A DNA stretch of 64,000 nucleotides. Origin: VXRD01 sp965232265. Its GTDB lineage: Bacteria > Latescibacterota > UBA2968. The notes beneath the pieces are model-generated. The model made no database searches and had not been told where the DNA came from. It worked only from the letters and a program-made list of their open reading frames with translations. The translations under genes were made by a program, and so were the position numbers. Position 1 is the first letter of the stretch. Each line of letters starts with the position of its first letter. Where the stretch lies: NCBI GenBank assembly GCA_965232265.1, contig CBDDPH010000002.1, forward strand, positions 2,790,001 through 2,854,000. The letters are read 5' to 3'. Positions 18,208 through 27,667 of this stretch are shown here, one piece after another.

Positions 18208-21200
18208 TTAGAACGAGAACCGCAAGCCCAGGTTCACGCGACGCGGGTTCAAGAACCAGATAAAGTCGTTGTTGGGCATGTCGATATACAGTTTGTTGTC
18301 CAGGACTTCATTTACAAAGTCCTGATTTGCCTGCGCCCAGTTTCCATTTTGATATTCGTGGTACTGACCGGTTTCTTGTACATACCACAACACGCGGCGG
18401 TCAGACTCGAGGCCCATGGGCAGTCCAGCCGTGATTTCCGCGTCGCCGGGCAATCCATTGGCGGGCAGTTCGCCAGCTGCACTGACAATTTCAATGGGCA
18501 CAAACTGCGTGCCGTAATCCCTGAAACTGCCGGGCTTGTCATTGCCGGAAATGAACGCATAAGTCGGGTCAAACTCGCCAAATGTGTCTTCTGGCAAATG
18601 CAAGGACGACATGTAGAATTCCCAGTCTCGATCGCTGCCGGAAGGACCGTCAGAGTTGTTATTCAGACGCTTGAGGTTCAATACATTGCTCACGTCTAAA
18701 AAGAACATTGCCCGGACACCCATCATCGCAAACTGCTTGGTCAGGCGCAAATCCAGATTCTTAATACTCGTGAATTGAACATTATTTATCAGACCGGGGA
18801 TAGCCCCAGCTTCTGGACCGTACCAATTAAAGTGCTGACCGGCTCGCCAGTTGCCCACCAGAGACATATCCCAATTGCTCAGGGGATAAAACCCTGAGAC
18901 CTGGGGACCAAAGTCTCGCGGCGTGTAAAATTCCAGTCCCATTCTGCCAAAGGGACGGCTGACGGGACGGCTCTGATAGTGTCGCGTAGAGGTCGCGTCA
19001 ATAGTGGCCTGTGTCTGACGGTTTTCAAACAGCTCGCGCCGGCCAAAGTTGCCGCCCTTAGTTTGCATATACGTATAGTTGACGAAACCGCCAAACCACT
19101 CACCCCGGCGTTTTCGCACCGTCATTTCAAAGCCCCGGATATCGTCGTAGTTGAGGGGCTCAAAAAGAGAGTACGCCACGGTTTGATCCAGATTGGTATA
19201 GCGCACGCCAATTGCCTGGTCGTCGTTGGCTCTGTAATAGCCGCTCAAGCGCAGCAAATACCGGTCGAACAAATTTTGCTCAAAGCCGAGTTCGTAATTG
19301 ATCGTGCGCGGCATGGGGTGATTGGGATTGCCGATCTGCGATACCGCACCGGTGTTGACTTCGTTCACGAGGAAGAGATTATGCGGGTTGAGCATCTGGC
19401 GGAAGTGTCCGTAGTTGAAAAACAACTTGCTGTCTGCTGTCACCGGGAATGAAATGCCCAGACGTGGGCTTAAATACGTCAACTTCTTGACCGGTGCCTG
19501 TTCGAGTGCTTCTGCGAGGTTGTCTTTGCCGATTTTAGCCCCAAATGCCGATGTGAAATCTTCGTACACCCACCAATCGCCACTCGCATTCCAGTGATCT
19601 AACCGTACGCCGAGATTGGCGATCATCGCATTGAATTCGAGCTTGGTTTGCACGTATGCAGCAAATTGTTGGGGAGTGCGTTGCCATACGTATTTGGGGG
19701 CTGCGTTGTTCTTGAAAAACAACTCATATCTTCCGTGGTTGACATCGTAATCGCTGGTAATCCATTCAAAACCCGCCTTAAACTGCGCGACCTGACTGCG
19801 CTGGCTCGTGATGTCAAACCGCGTTGTATAGGCTACCACTTCAGAGTCGTCGCGTCCTTCGGCCCAGTGGCCACCGAATTCCAGACCATCGACAAAAATT
19901 TCGTTCTTCAAAAACCAGCCGCCCAAAGGCGCGCCTGTTAGACCAATGTGATTTTGCGTGACCTCTGAAACCTGCAAAGACGGATTGGGAGGCGCGAAGT
20001 CCGAATTGCGGGGAATGGTTTTTTCAACAGCCTTCAGATCGCGGTCGGGATACTTTTCGGTCAAATAGTCCGATTGCATCCTCTGAAAGCGGAACTCGTA
20101 AAATGTTCTGGGACTCAACACATGTGAAAAGCTGAGGCCAATATTGTTGCGCAGAATCTGAAGTGTGTTATCGACGTGATCGCTCCAAATTCGGTCGTCG
20201 TTATTAAGCCTGCTCCCCAATTCCTGGTTGCCTCGCAACATGCCGGGGAAGCCGCTTCTGTTTGGCGTCAGTCCATATTCTTTGCCGGACATAGCCTCTA
20301 CACTCAATTTCATGCTGCTGCGAATATCCGACGTGACCTTCACGCGGCCCCAGTCGTTTTGGTATTCATCAATCACACGGGGCATCATATACGCTCTGCG
20401 CTCGCGTTTGCCCGAAGCAAAGAACCGCAGACCACCAAGGCGGTTGCCCATTCCGGGAATCAAGGGACCGCCAAAACCCAGGTCGATATCGAAATCCGCA
20501 TTGTGAACTTCCAGATCTTTGCGGCGATACCATTCGAACAACTCTGTGATGACCGCATCATCTACTTGCAGCTCACTCGTATTTAAGGTCGATTCATCTA
20601 CGCCGGTGTCTCTCACGCCCACACCGTGATACGGATCGGCAGGGGCGTCAGCCCAGCGTCTCACAATGGTGTTCCACCCGGCCCATTGCGGATACTGCCG
20701 CCGCGTGTACACATCCCATTTGCTTTCGGGCGAATGGCTGCCCACGTTTTTTACATCGGGATCGGTGAATGGACGCCAGAAATAGCTGTTTGGGCTATTG
20801 GGTAGTGGGCCAAAATAATCGCGCTGTGCGCCGCTGTATCGCAACAACACATCGCCATTATAGCGTTGCTTGTCACCTTCTTTGGTCACAATATTGACCA
20901 GACCCGAGCGCACGTTGCCGTATTCGGCGTTGAACCCACCCGATTGCACGCTCATTTCTTTGATTGAGGTATAACTCACCGTTGAATACGGTTCGTTTTC
21001 GCGGCCATCTCGCATGGACAAACCATCGACTGAGAAGGCGATCTCATTCAAATCGCCACCTCGAATCGACAAGTCGCCATTAGCAGTGGACAGCACACCC
21101 GCCTCTAATCGCACGATTTCGTTCACGCTGATCAATGGCAGGTTTTCGACGTCTTGCGCGGAGATATTGGCGACATTGGCGGAAATATCGGGTTGCACCA

Positions 21201-21579
21201 CCGGGAGTTCGGCAACCACTGTGATCTCTGCCAGTTCAATGGTCTCTTCGAAGAGGCCGAAGTCACCGGAGAAGTTCACCGTTGTGGTCAGGTCGATAAA
21301 GACCCGCACGTTGGTCTGTATCGCTTTGTGATACCCCACCATACTCGCATTGACGGTATAAGAACCCGGCGGCACATTGATGATGAAATAATTGCCATCG
21401 GGATCTGTCACCGCGCCCAATGTGGTGCCTTCAATGAGCACATTGGCACCGGGCAGGGTCTCTCCCGTGGATTTCTCCACGACCTTTCCAGCAATTTTAC
21501 CGGTTGATCCGGCAAAAACAGCACTGGCAGAGAATGCCAGGGCTATGAACAACAAGAAAAACAGACTCGTCCGTCTCAT
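18208..21579 (-). CDS. TonB-dependent receptor with N-terminal carboxypeptidase-like domain
   Basis: A 1123-residue outer-membrane receptor. In order: signal peptide (1-23, ending SAVFAG), a carboxypeptidase regulatory-like beta sandwich (about 28-115, GKVVEKSTGETLPGANVLIE), a plug (about 135-240, ISAQDVENLPLISVNEIVRLE and SIRGGDLNEIAFSVDGLSMRDG as split blocks), then a large barrel ending in LGLRFSF with a terminal Phe. Such receptors import glycans, cobalamin or siderophores using TonB energy. The first gene of the operon with the sorting-domain protein and PorV-like protein, so ligand capture at the surface is likely. There is no SusD homolog beside it. The ligand is unknown. Confidence 0.92.
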   Translation of the reverse strand: MRRTSLFFLLFIALAFSASAVFAGSTGKIAGKVVEKSTGETLPGANVLIEGTTLGAVTDPDGNYFIINVPPGSYTVNASMVGYHKAIQTNVRVFIDLTTTVNFSGDFGLFEETIELAEITVVAELPVVQPDISANVANISAQDVENLPLISVNEIVRLEAGVLSTANGDLSIRGGDLNEIAFSVDGLSMRDGRENEPYSTVSYTSIKEMSVQSGGFNAEYGNVRSGLVNIVTKEGDKQRYNGDVLLRYSGAQRDYFGPLPNSPNSYFWRPFTDPDVKNVGSHSPESKWDVYTRRQYPQWAGWNTIVRRWADAPADPYHGVGVRDTGVDESTLNTSELQVDDAVITELFEWYRRKDLEVHNADFDIDLGFGGPLIPGMGNRLGGLRFFASGKRERRAYMMPRVIDEYQNDWGRVKVTSDIRSSMKLSVEAMSGKEYGLTPNRSGFPGMLRGNQELGSRLNNDDRIWSDHVDNTLQILRNNIGLSFSHVLSPRTFYEFRFQRMQSDYLTEKYPDRDLKAVEKTIPRNSDFAPPNPSLQVSEVTQNHIGLTGAPLGGWFLKNEIFVDGLEFGGHWAEGRDDSEVVAYTTRFDITSQRSQVAQFKAGFEWITSDYDVNHGRYELFFKNNAAPKYVWQRTPQQFAAYVQTKLEFNAMIANLGVRLDHWNASGDWWVYEDFTSAFGAKIGKDNLAEALEQAPVKKLTYLSPRLGISFPVTADSKLFFNYGHFRQMLNPHNLFLVNEVNTGAVSQIGNPNHPMPRTINYELGFEQNLFDRYLLRLSGYYRANDDQAIGVRYTNLDQTVAYSLFEPLNYDDIRGFEMTVRKRRGEWFGGFVNYTYMQTKGGNFGRRELFENRQTQATIDATSTRHYQSRPVSRPFGRMGLEFYTPRDFGPQVSGFYPLSNWDMSLVGNWRAGQHFNWYGPEAGAIPGLINNVQFTSIKNLDLRLTKQFAMMGVRAMFFLDVSNVLNLKRLNNNSDGPSGSDRDWEFYMSSLHLPEDTFGEFDPTYAFISGNDKPGSFRDYGTQFVPIEIVSAAGELPANGLPGDAEITAGLPMGLESDRRVLWYVQETGQYHEYQNGNWAQANQDFVNEVLDNKLYIDMPNNDFIWFLNPRRVNLGLRFSF

Positions 21580-21744
21580 AGACTTCCTCCTGTGGTGAAA
21601 GGGGACGGTTGCACTGACTGTTTGATTAAGACTGAATCAGATTGCCTGAAATTGAAGGGAGACAATCTGTTATGATGCAAAAATCAGAATACAGAAAATT
21701 ATATTTTTTTTTAAAAAAATCAACATAATTATGACAATTAGCTT

Positions 21745-23502
21745 TCAGCCCATATCTGGTCTGGGGCGATGGAGGGGACACTCGGCAGGGCACGATCTGT
21801 CGCAGGGATACTGACCTTCTAAGGCATCCCAAACATGAGCTAGTACCTGATCGAGGGTGGTGTAAAATCGGTCAGGACCGATTTCTTCGAGTACGCCTGC
21901 GCGATTGAGCGCGTCCATGATCTGTTTTTTTGTCCGTGTGAAGAGTACCTCAATACCGGCCTCGTGGAGCCGTTGCACCACGCCGACCAGCATTTCTTTT
22001 CCGGTTGCATCAATCTCATTCACGCCTTCGGCATCGACAATCACATAGCGCAATTTGGGATCGCGAATCCGTTTCAATACGGCGTCTTCAAACGCGCCCG
22101 CGCTACCGAAATACAATGAGCGATCAAATCGGATGGTGGCTATTGCATCGCACAATTCCAGATCGTGTTCTACTGCGTCTCGAAATGCGCCATCGGGATG
22201 GCGGGCAAGGAAGGCCACGCGCGGTTTCATGGTGCGATAGAGATAGAGGGCGATTGATAAGGATGCGCCGATCAAGATGCCCTGGTCGAGATGTGGCGCG
22301 AAGATGAGGGTGAGCGCAAATGACGATATGGCGACAATGCCGTCGTGTTTGTGTACTTTCCACGCGCTTGCCATGGGTTTGACGTGGATCAGTGAGGTGA
22401 CAGAGTAGATGACGATTGCCGCCAGGGTAGATAGGGGCATGTGGTATAAGAGTTGGGTGAAGAAGAGCAGCAGCAGGATGACGACCAGACCTGCGATGAC
22501 AGATGCAAAGCCGGTTTGTCCACCGGCGCGCAATGTGACGGTTGAACGGACAAAAGAGCCGGAGACGGGAAAGCTCTGAAAAAAACTGCCGGCGATATTG
22601 CTCAAGCCCTGTGCGAGCAATTCCTGGTTGGCGTCAATGCGTTGCCGGGTTTGCGTGGCGATGGCTTTGGCGATTGAAATGGTTTCCACATATCCGATGA
22701 GGGCGATGGTTATGGTGGTGCTGAGAATATGCGGCACGATACCCCAGTCAATGATTGGCAGTGCAAATGCGGGGATGCCTTCGGGGATATTGCCCACGAC
22801 CTGTCCGCCGTAATTTTGCTCAAATCCGATGAGCCACGAAACGCCTGTTGTGGTGATGGCGACAATCAGCACGCCCGGAATTTGCGGGTTGATGCGGCGC
22901 AAAATAAATAATAATGCGATGGCAGAGAGGCCCATGATCAGGGTGGGGGTGTGAGAGCCAGCAGAGATTGCGTCCCACATGCGTATCATGCGTTCGTAAT
23001 GTGCGCCGCCGCGTTCTACGGTGACGCCAAATAATTTGTCGATTTGCGATGTGCCGATGATGATGGCTGCGGCATTGGTAAAGCCGATTACTACCGGATG
23101 GGAGAGAAAGTTCACCAATACGCCCAGGCGCAATACGCCCAGCCCGAATTGCAAAAGGCCAACCATGAGAGCCAGCAGGATCGCTGATGCGATATACGCC
23201 TGTTCGTCAACTGCGAGTTGTCCCAATTCAGAGGCAACCATCAAGGCGACGAGTGCAACTGGTCCTGTGGAGAGTTGGCGAGAGGATCCGAATAGGGCAC
23301 TGACGATGATGGGTACAAATGACGCATAGAAGCCGTAGTAGGGCGGCATCTCGGCCAGTTGGGCATTGGCCATGGCCTGTGGGATCAAGACCAGTGACAG
23401 GGTGATGCCCGCGATAATATCGGCGCGCAGGATGTGCCGATCTTTGAGTTCTCCAATCCAGTTGAGAAAAGGCAGATAGCGATGGAGTAGTGAATTTGAC
23501 AT
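21745..23502 (-). CDS. SulP-family anion permease with STAS domain
   Basis: A 585-residue transporter (sulfate, bicarbonate or other anion) with the SulP signature near the N-terminus (DIIAGITLSLVLIPQAMANA then PPYYGFYASFVP), about 10-12 segments, and a C-terminal STAS domain from about 440 (VIVDAEGVNEIDATGKEML). ATG at 23502 is used; a longer ORF to 23580 adds residues encoded inside a dispersed repeat and is unlikely. An unusual C-terminal tail after the STAS domain holds three closely spaced Cys (CDRSCPAECPLH). Sulfate released by the sulfatases in this window would be a plausible substrate. Confidence 0.9.
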   Translation of the reverse strand: MSNSLLHRYLPFLNWIGELKDRHILRADIIAGITLSLVLIPQAMANAQLAEMPPYYGFYASFVPIIVSALFGSSRQLSTGPVALVALMVASELGQLAVDEQAYIASAILLALMVGLLQFGLGVLRLGVLVNFLSHPVVIGFTNAAAIIIGTSQIDKLFGVTVERGGAHYERMIRMWDAISAGSHTPTLIMGLSAIALLFILRRINPQIPGVLIVAITTTGVSWLIGFEQNYGGQVVGNIPEGIPAFALPIIDWGIVPHILSTTITIALIGYVETISIAKAIATQTRQRIDANQELLAQGLSNIAGSFFQSFPVSGSFVRSTVTLRAGGQTGFASVIAGLVVILLLLFFTQLLYHMPLSTLAAIVIYSVTSLIHVKPMASAWKVHKHDGIVAISSFALTLIFAPHLDQGILIGASLSIALYLYRTMKPRVAFLARHPDGAFRDAVEHDLELCDAIATIRFDRSLYFGSAGAFEDAVLKRIRDPKLRYVIVDAEGVNEIDATGKEMLVGVVQRLHEAGIEVLFTRTKKQIMDALNRAGVLEEIGPDRFYTTLDQVLAHVWDALEGQYPCDRSCPAECPLHRPRPDMG

Positions 23503-23837
23503 GCGTTTGGACGAATCTATTTGGAACCCTAAGCGCAATAAAATGGGCGAAAACAGCACATGCAGAGCCTGCCCCTGCACGCCTTAAGCAGGGGCGAGAC
23601 GCCTACGCTTCCAGAATAATTTTAAAACAGTCTCTAAGCTATTTAATCTGCTCAACGCGAGAGGAATGTGCAAGGAGAAAGTTACGGAGGGTGTAAAAGT
23701 GCTATACATCACCCCAATTTGTTTGTATTATGTTTTTCGTTAGTCGCGTGCCGTGTTTCACCGGGGAATATAAAAATAAAAACGCACTTAAGCGAGAAAG
23801 TCCGTTTACAGGTACCTCACCAAACAAAGGAGTTTGC
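23503..23837. other. Divergent intergenic region, SulP / AGCS
   Basis: A 335-bp region between the minus-strand SulP gene and the plus-strand symporter. Its left part (23516-23602) is a copy of the 88-bp dispersed repeat. The rest should carry the symporter promoter, which I could not fix. AAAGGAG at about 23826-23832 is the ribosome binding site that sets the symporter start. No riboswitch fold was recognised. Confidence 0.5.
23516..23602 (-). repeat. 88-bp dispersed hairpin repeat, copy 1
   Basis: The reverse complement of this segment matches 61914-62001 with about eight differences by eye. Its core is a hairpin GCCCCTGC / GCAGGGGC (23571-23578 with 23588-23595) with a 9-nt loop whose complement reads TTAAGGCGT. 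It ends 13 bp upstream of the SulP start codon. Confidence 0.8.
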
Positions 23838-25379
23838 ATGTCTTTTAAGAATCGCACGTTTTTTTGGTTTGCTTGGGTTCTGGGTCTGTTTGTGGTCGGT
23901 TATGCATTTGCACAGGAAGCATCGTCGGGTGAATCGGATGGTGCGATACAGATGTTTATTGGCATATTAAATGATTACGTGGGGGGGGCTGCCAATCTCC
24001 TGTTTTCAATTTTTTTCTATGATTTTGGCCTGGGCTTGCCATTGATCATTATTGTGTTGGTCGGGGGTGGCGTTTATTATTCCTTTTATTTTGGCTGGAT
24101 TACTTTCCGCGGGTTCAAGCATTCGCTCAATGTGATTCGCGGGCGGTATGACCATCCCGATCATCCGGGTGAGATTTCGCATTTTAAGGCATTGACCAGT
24201 GCTTTGTCTGCCACTGTGGGATTGGGGAATATTGCGGGCGTTGCCATTGCTGTGAGTGCCGGTGGTCCCGGGGCTGTTTTCTGGATGGTTGTCACGGCGT
24301 TTTTTGGTATGGCTTCAAAGTTGGCGTCCTGTACGCTGGCGGTTATGCACAGAAAAATCCATCCCGATGGTCGCGTGTCGGGTGGCCCGATGTATTATCT
24401 GGAGCACGGTCTTGGAGGAAAAGGTCTCGGGGCATTAGGACGTCCACTTGCCATCCTTTTTGCCCTGTTGACGATTGGCGGTTCTCTGGGCGGCGGCAAT
24501 ATGTTTCAGGCAAATCAGACGGTTGAAATTTTCGGCACTGTGTCCGAAACATTTAAGACCTATAACTGGGTTATCGGGCTTTTTTTGGCAACGTTGGTCG
24601 CTATTGTCATTATTGGTGGTATTAAGCGCATTGGCAATGTGACATCGCGCGTTGTGCCTTTTATGTGTGGGCTATATGTTCTGGCCTCAATTTTGATTAT
24701 TCTCTCGCACATTACCGAAGTCCCATCTCTTATTGCGAATATTATTTCGCAGGCGTTTACGCCAGAAGCTATGTATGGCGGCTTCCTCGGCGTTCTGGTT
24801 CAAGGGGTGCGCAGGGCGGCTTTTTCCAATGAGGCTGGTCTGGGTTCTGCGGCATTTGCCCACGCTGCAGCGCAGACCGATGAACCTGCGCGTGAAGGTA
24901 TGGTCGCAATGATCGGGCCTTTTATCGATACCGTTATTATATGTTCGATGACGGCATTGGTTTGTATGATTACAGGTGCGTATCAGTTGGAGTTTCAGCA
25001 GGGTGAATCTCTCGTAGGTGCTAAAATGACGGCTGCGGCATTTGATTCGTTTATTCCCGGGGCGCGTTATGTGCTCGCGGTTGCCGTGATGCTTTTTGCG
25101 TATTCGACAATGATCTCTTGGTCTTATTACGGCGAGCGTGCCTGGGAATATCTTTTTGGTATAAAATCTATTCTGGCGTATCGCATTATTTTTGTGTGTT
25201 TTGTGTTTATCGGGTCTGTTACGGCATTACAGAGTGTGCTCGATTTTTCCGATGCGATGATTTTGGGTATGGCATTCCCGAATATTATCGGCGGCGTTAT
25301 CTTAAGCCCGCAGATCAAGGCTGTGCTGAAAGAATACTGGGGACGTTACAAAGCGGGTGAGTTGACTGTGTATAAATAA
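23838..25379 (+). CDS. Sodium:alanine/glycine symporter (AGCS family)
   Basis: A 513-residue Na+-coupled amino acid importer. The AGCS signature is clear (SATVGLGNIAGVAIAVSAGG then AVFWMVVTAFFGM), followed by GPMYYLEHGLG and RRAAFSNEAGLGS, with about 10-11 membrane segments. A signal-like first segment ends AFAQEA, common in members from this group. Start at 23838: AAAGGAG lies 5 nt upstream, and the longer frame upstream is not conserved. Monocistronic, ended by the hairpin at 25399-25431. Alanine or glycine is the usual substrate. Confidence 0.93.
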   Translation: MSFKNRTFFWFAWVLGLFVVGYAFAQEASSGESDGAIQMFIGILNDYVGGAANLLFSIFFYDFGLGLPLIIIVLVGGGVYYSFYFGWITFRGFKHSLNVIRGRYDHPDHPGEISHFKALTSALSATVGLGNIAGVAIAVSAGGPGAVFWMVVTAFFGMASKLASCTLAVMHRKIHPDGRVSGGPMYYLEHGLGGKGLGALGRPLAILFALLTIGGSLGGGNMFQANQTVEIFGTVSETFKTYNWVIGLFLATLVAIVIIGGIKRIGNVTSRVVPFMCGLYVLASILIILSHITEVPSLIANIISQAFTPEAMYGGFLGVLVQGVRRAAFSNEAGLGSAAFAHAAAQTDEPAREGMVAMIGPFIDTVIICSMTALVCMITGAYQLEFQQGESLVGAKMTAAAFDSFIPGARYVLAVAVMLFAYSTMISWSYYGERAWEYLFGIKSILAYRIIFVCFVFIGSVTALQSVLDFSDAMILGMAFPNIIGGVILSPQIKAVLKEYWGRYKAGELTVYK

Positions 25380-25398
25380 TTGAGCTGTGCGGCAAGAT

Positions 25399-25431
25399 AA
25401 AACGGGTTCCCCTCAAAGGTGAACCCGTTTT
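25399..25431 (+). terminator. Rho-independent terminator after the AGCS symporter
   Basis: An 11-bp perfect stem AAAACGGGTTC / GAACCCGTTTT (25399-25409 and 25421-25431) with an 11-nt loop, 20 bp after the symporter stop. Confidence 0.85.
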
Positions 25432-25456
25432 CTGTATGGTTAAAGGGGAGAGGCGA

Positions 25457-26596
25457 GTGAATAATTTTTCAAATATCGCTGTGATTGGCGCGGGTATCGT
25501 GGGGGCGTCAATCGCATTTCACCTGGCGAGACGCGGTGCAAAGGTCACGTTGATCGATACAGGTGAACCTGGGAAAAGATCAGCTATTCAACCGGCGACT
25601 GCTGTGTCTTTTGCATGGATGAATGCGCGCGATAAAAATCCCAGACATTATCACCTTTTTAACCGGCGCTCGCTGGATATGTGGGCGCGATTTGTCGAAC
25701 GATTGGGTATCCCGCAAAGTGCGACATGGGGCGGCGAATTGCGGTGGGCTTCTACGGATGATGGGGCGTGGGGAATTGTGAGACGCGCAGGCATTTTGCA
25801 GTCGTGGGGATATCCCATCCGTCTGTTGAATGGGGAGGAGGTCGGAGCATTAGAGCCGCGTTTGACGCCCGGCGTTGTAACGATAGCTTCTTATACGGAT
25901 ATAGAGGGACACGCAGATACGGGGGCTGTTGTTGGGGCCTGTGCTGAACGGTTGGAGGAATGGGGCGCGGATATTTGTTTTCAGACGTGCGTTACAGGGC
26001 TGGCGCATTCGGGACCGGATATAGCGGCTGTGGTGACGGATAGGGGAGAGATTGCGTGTGATGCGGTCGTGCTTGCAGGGGGATCAGATACGGCGGGTCT
26101 CGCGGCAATGGCAGATATCGATGTGCCGATGTATTACACGTTTGGATGTACGATTTTGACAGAGCCTGTGCCACCTGTTTTTGAAAACGCGTCGGTGGTG
26201 CATTCGCCGCGCGATTGTCCTCCGCAGACCAATTTCAGGCAGTTGCCCAATGGTTCGGTGATGCTTCACGGCGGGGCGCACGGTCGGGTGTACGATGGCG
26301 GTTCTCTGGGCCAAGATGATCGAGAAGTGCAGCAGGTGGTCGATGCCGTGGCGCGTTTTTTGCCGGCGATTGAAGGCGTGCCCATACGCGAGGTCCGGCG
26401 CGGGCGTCGACCAATTCCAAAGGACGGACACCCGATTCTCGGATTTACCCAACGGGTTCCAAATCTCTATTTGTCTGTGACACACAGCGGGGTTACGCTC
26501 GCGCCTTTAATTGGCGAATGCGCGGCGATTGAGATTTTAGATGGTGCTCGAATAGATTTTTTGAGGCGATATCGCCTCGAGCGGTTTTTGCAGTGA
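25457..26596 (+). CDS. FAD-dependent oxidoreductase (DAO family)
   Basis: A 379-residue amine/amino-acid oxidase-type flavoprotein. The dinucleotide fold is at the N-terminus (AVIGAGIVGASIAFHLARRG, then VTLID). A C-terminal FAD contact is seen in RRGRRPIPKDGHPILGF. The GTG at 25457, preceded by GAGAGG, is preferred over an ATG at 25436 that touches the terminator. Family members oxidise secondary or tertiary amines such as sarcosine, glycine or opines; the substrate here is unknown. Adjacent to the amino-acid symporter but with its own start after a terminator. Confidence 0.88.
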   Translation: MNNFSNIAVIGAGIVGASIAFHLARRGAKVTLIDTGEPGKRSAIQPATAVSFAWMNARDKNPRHYHLFNRRSLDMWARFVERLGIPQSATWGGELRWASTDDGAWGIVRRAGILQSWGYPIRLLNGEEVGALEPRLTPGVVTIASYTDIEGHADTGAVVGACAERLEEWGADICFQTCVTGLAHSGPDIAAVVTDRGEIACDAVVLAGGSDTAGLAAMADIDVPMYYTFGCTILTEPVPPVFENASVVHSPRDCPPQTNFRQLPNGSVMLHGGAHGRVYDGGSLGQDDREVQQVVDAVARFLPAIEGVPIREVRRGRRPIPKDGHPILGFTQRVPNLYLSVTHSGVTLAPLIGECAAIEILDGARIDFLRRYRLERFLQ

Positions 26597-26600
26597 TTCC

Positions 26601-27578
26601 TCACATATCCGATATCTGAACCACTTCGCCAGTCTCTATTGATCGGTTTACTGCCATGACGACTTCCTGTGTTTTGACGGCATCGGCGTACGTGGTTTTG
26701 AGTGCGGAGTCGTCGCCTTTTCGCACGGCGTCTATAAAGTCATTGTCCATGTCTTGCCAGTAATCGTTTTGCACTTCGACCCGTTCTGAATTGCCATCTT
26801 GAATGATGGTGATGGATCTGCGCTCGCGATATTCGATGTTCATGTCTTTGGTGAAGATGTCAATGCCGCCTCTGCCTCGCCCTCCCGATAGAAAACACGC
26901 GGAGAAGATGGTGGCGACCAGGCCGTTTTCAAAAACGAGCGTGGCTGCGCTGCTGTCTTCGATATTGTAGTCGGGCACATCGGTCATTAGACCCGTGCGT
27001 CCAGCCGCATAGACGGATTTTACGTCGCCAAAGAGATACCGCGCCATGTCGGTGACGTGAATGGTTTGCTCAACGGCTTGACCTCCCGACATTTCTTTGC
27101 GCCGCCACCAGGGCACTTGCGGCATCCCGCCCATCCAGTATCCCATTGCCATGCCAACGGGACGGTCGTTGAGCAGGTCTTTGGCCTGTGCGATAATATC
27201 TAAATAGCGTCCTTGAAATCCAATGCACGATACCACGTTGTTTTTGCGAATGGCCGCATCGACTTCGCGGGCTTTTTCCATTGTGACAGATACGGGTTTT
27301 TCCACGAAGAGGGCAATGCCTTTTTCGGCGGCTATGATTTCCTGATCTTCGTGTGCAAAGGGCGGAATGCACACGTATAGCGCGTCCATTTCTTCGTTTT
27401 CGAGCATGGTTTTGTAATCTGTATAGATCGCTGCATTCCATTCTGCGGCGGCTTCTGCGACGCGGTCTCTTTCGAGGTCGCACATTGCCACCACTTCTAC
27501 GTCATCCATATTCTTGAGATGTTTCCTGTGAGGGCGCGATATGCCGCCCGTTCCGATAAATCCTACTTTTACGGCCAT
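26601..27578 (-). CDS. Gfo/Idh/MocA-family oxidoreductase
   Basis: A 325-residue NAD(P)-dependent dehydrogenase usually acting on sugars, inositols or their derivatives. The Rossmann motif GFIGTGGISRPH is at the start, and the catalytic block FVEKPVS at about 92-98. The second domain is the usual alpha/beta substrate domain. AAAGGA precedes the ATG by 5 nt. It converges with the FAD oxidoreductase, their stops being only 4 bp apart. Single gene; the partner pathway is unclear. Confidence 0.92.
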   Translation of the reverse strand: MAVKVGFIGTGGISRPHRKHLKNMDDVEVVAMCDLERDRVAEAAAEWNAAIYTDYKTMLENEEMDALYVCIPPFAHEDQEIIAAEKGIALFVEKPVSVTMEKAREVDAAIRKNNVVSCIGFQGRYLDIIAQAKDLLNDRPVGMAMGYWMGGMPQVPWWRRKEMSGGQAVEQTIHVTDMARYLFGDVKSVYAAGRTGLMTDVPDYNIEDSSAATLVFENGLVATIFSACFLSGGRGRGGIDIFTKDMNIEYRERRSITIIQDGNSERVEVQNDYWQDMDNDFIDAVRKGDDSALKTTYADAVKTQEVVMAVNRSIETGEVVQISDM

Positions 27579-27607
27579 TTTTTCCTTTCTGTAAAGTCCT
27601 AAAAACT

Positions 27608-27638
27608 ATGGATAGACAGAATTATACCGTCTATCCAT
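27608..27638. terminator. Stem-loop between MocA-type and UPF0182 genes
   Basis: A perfect 10-bp inverted repeat ATGGATAGAC / GTCTATCCAT with an 11-nt loop, 30 bp after the UPF0182 stop on the minus strand. No long T run follows, so it may be a weak terminator or an mRNA 3' end stabiliser. Confidence 0.5.
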
Positions 27639-27667
27639 GTTTGAACTGAGAAAATGGACTGGGACGA

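Noticed and set aside
23603..23837. Possible glycine or alanine riboswitch in front of the AGCS symporter
   Set aside because: The expected conserved glycine-aptamer segments are not present; only an ordinary ribosome binding site is seen.
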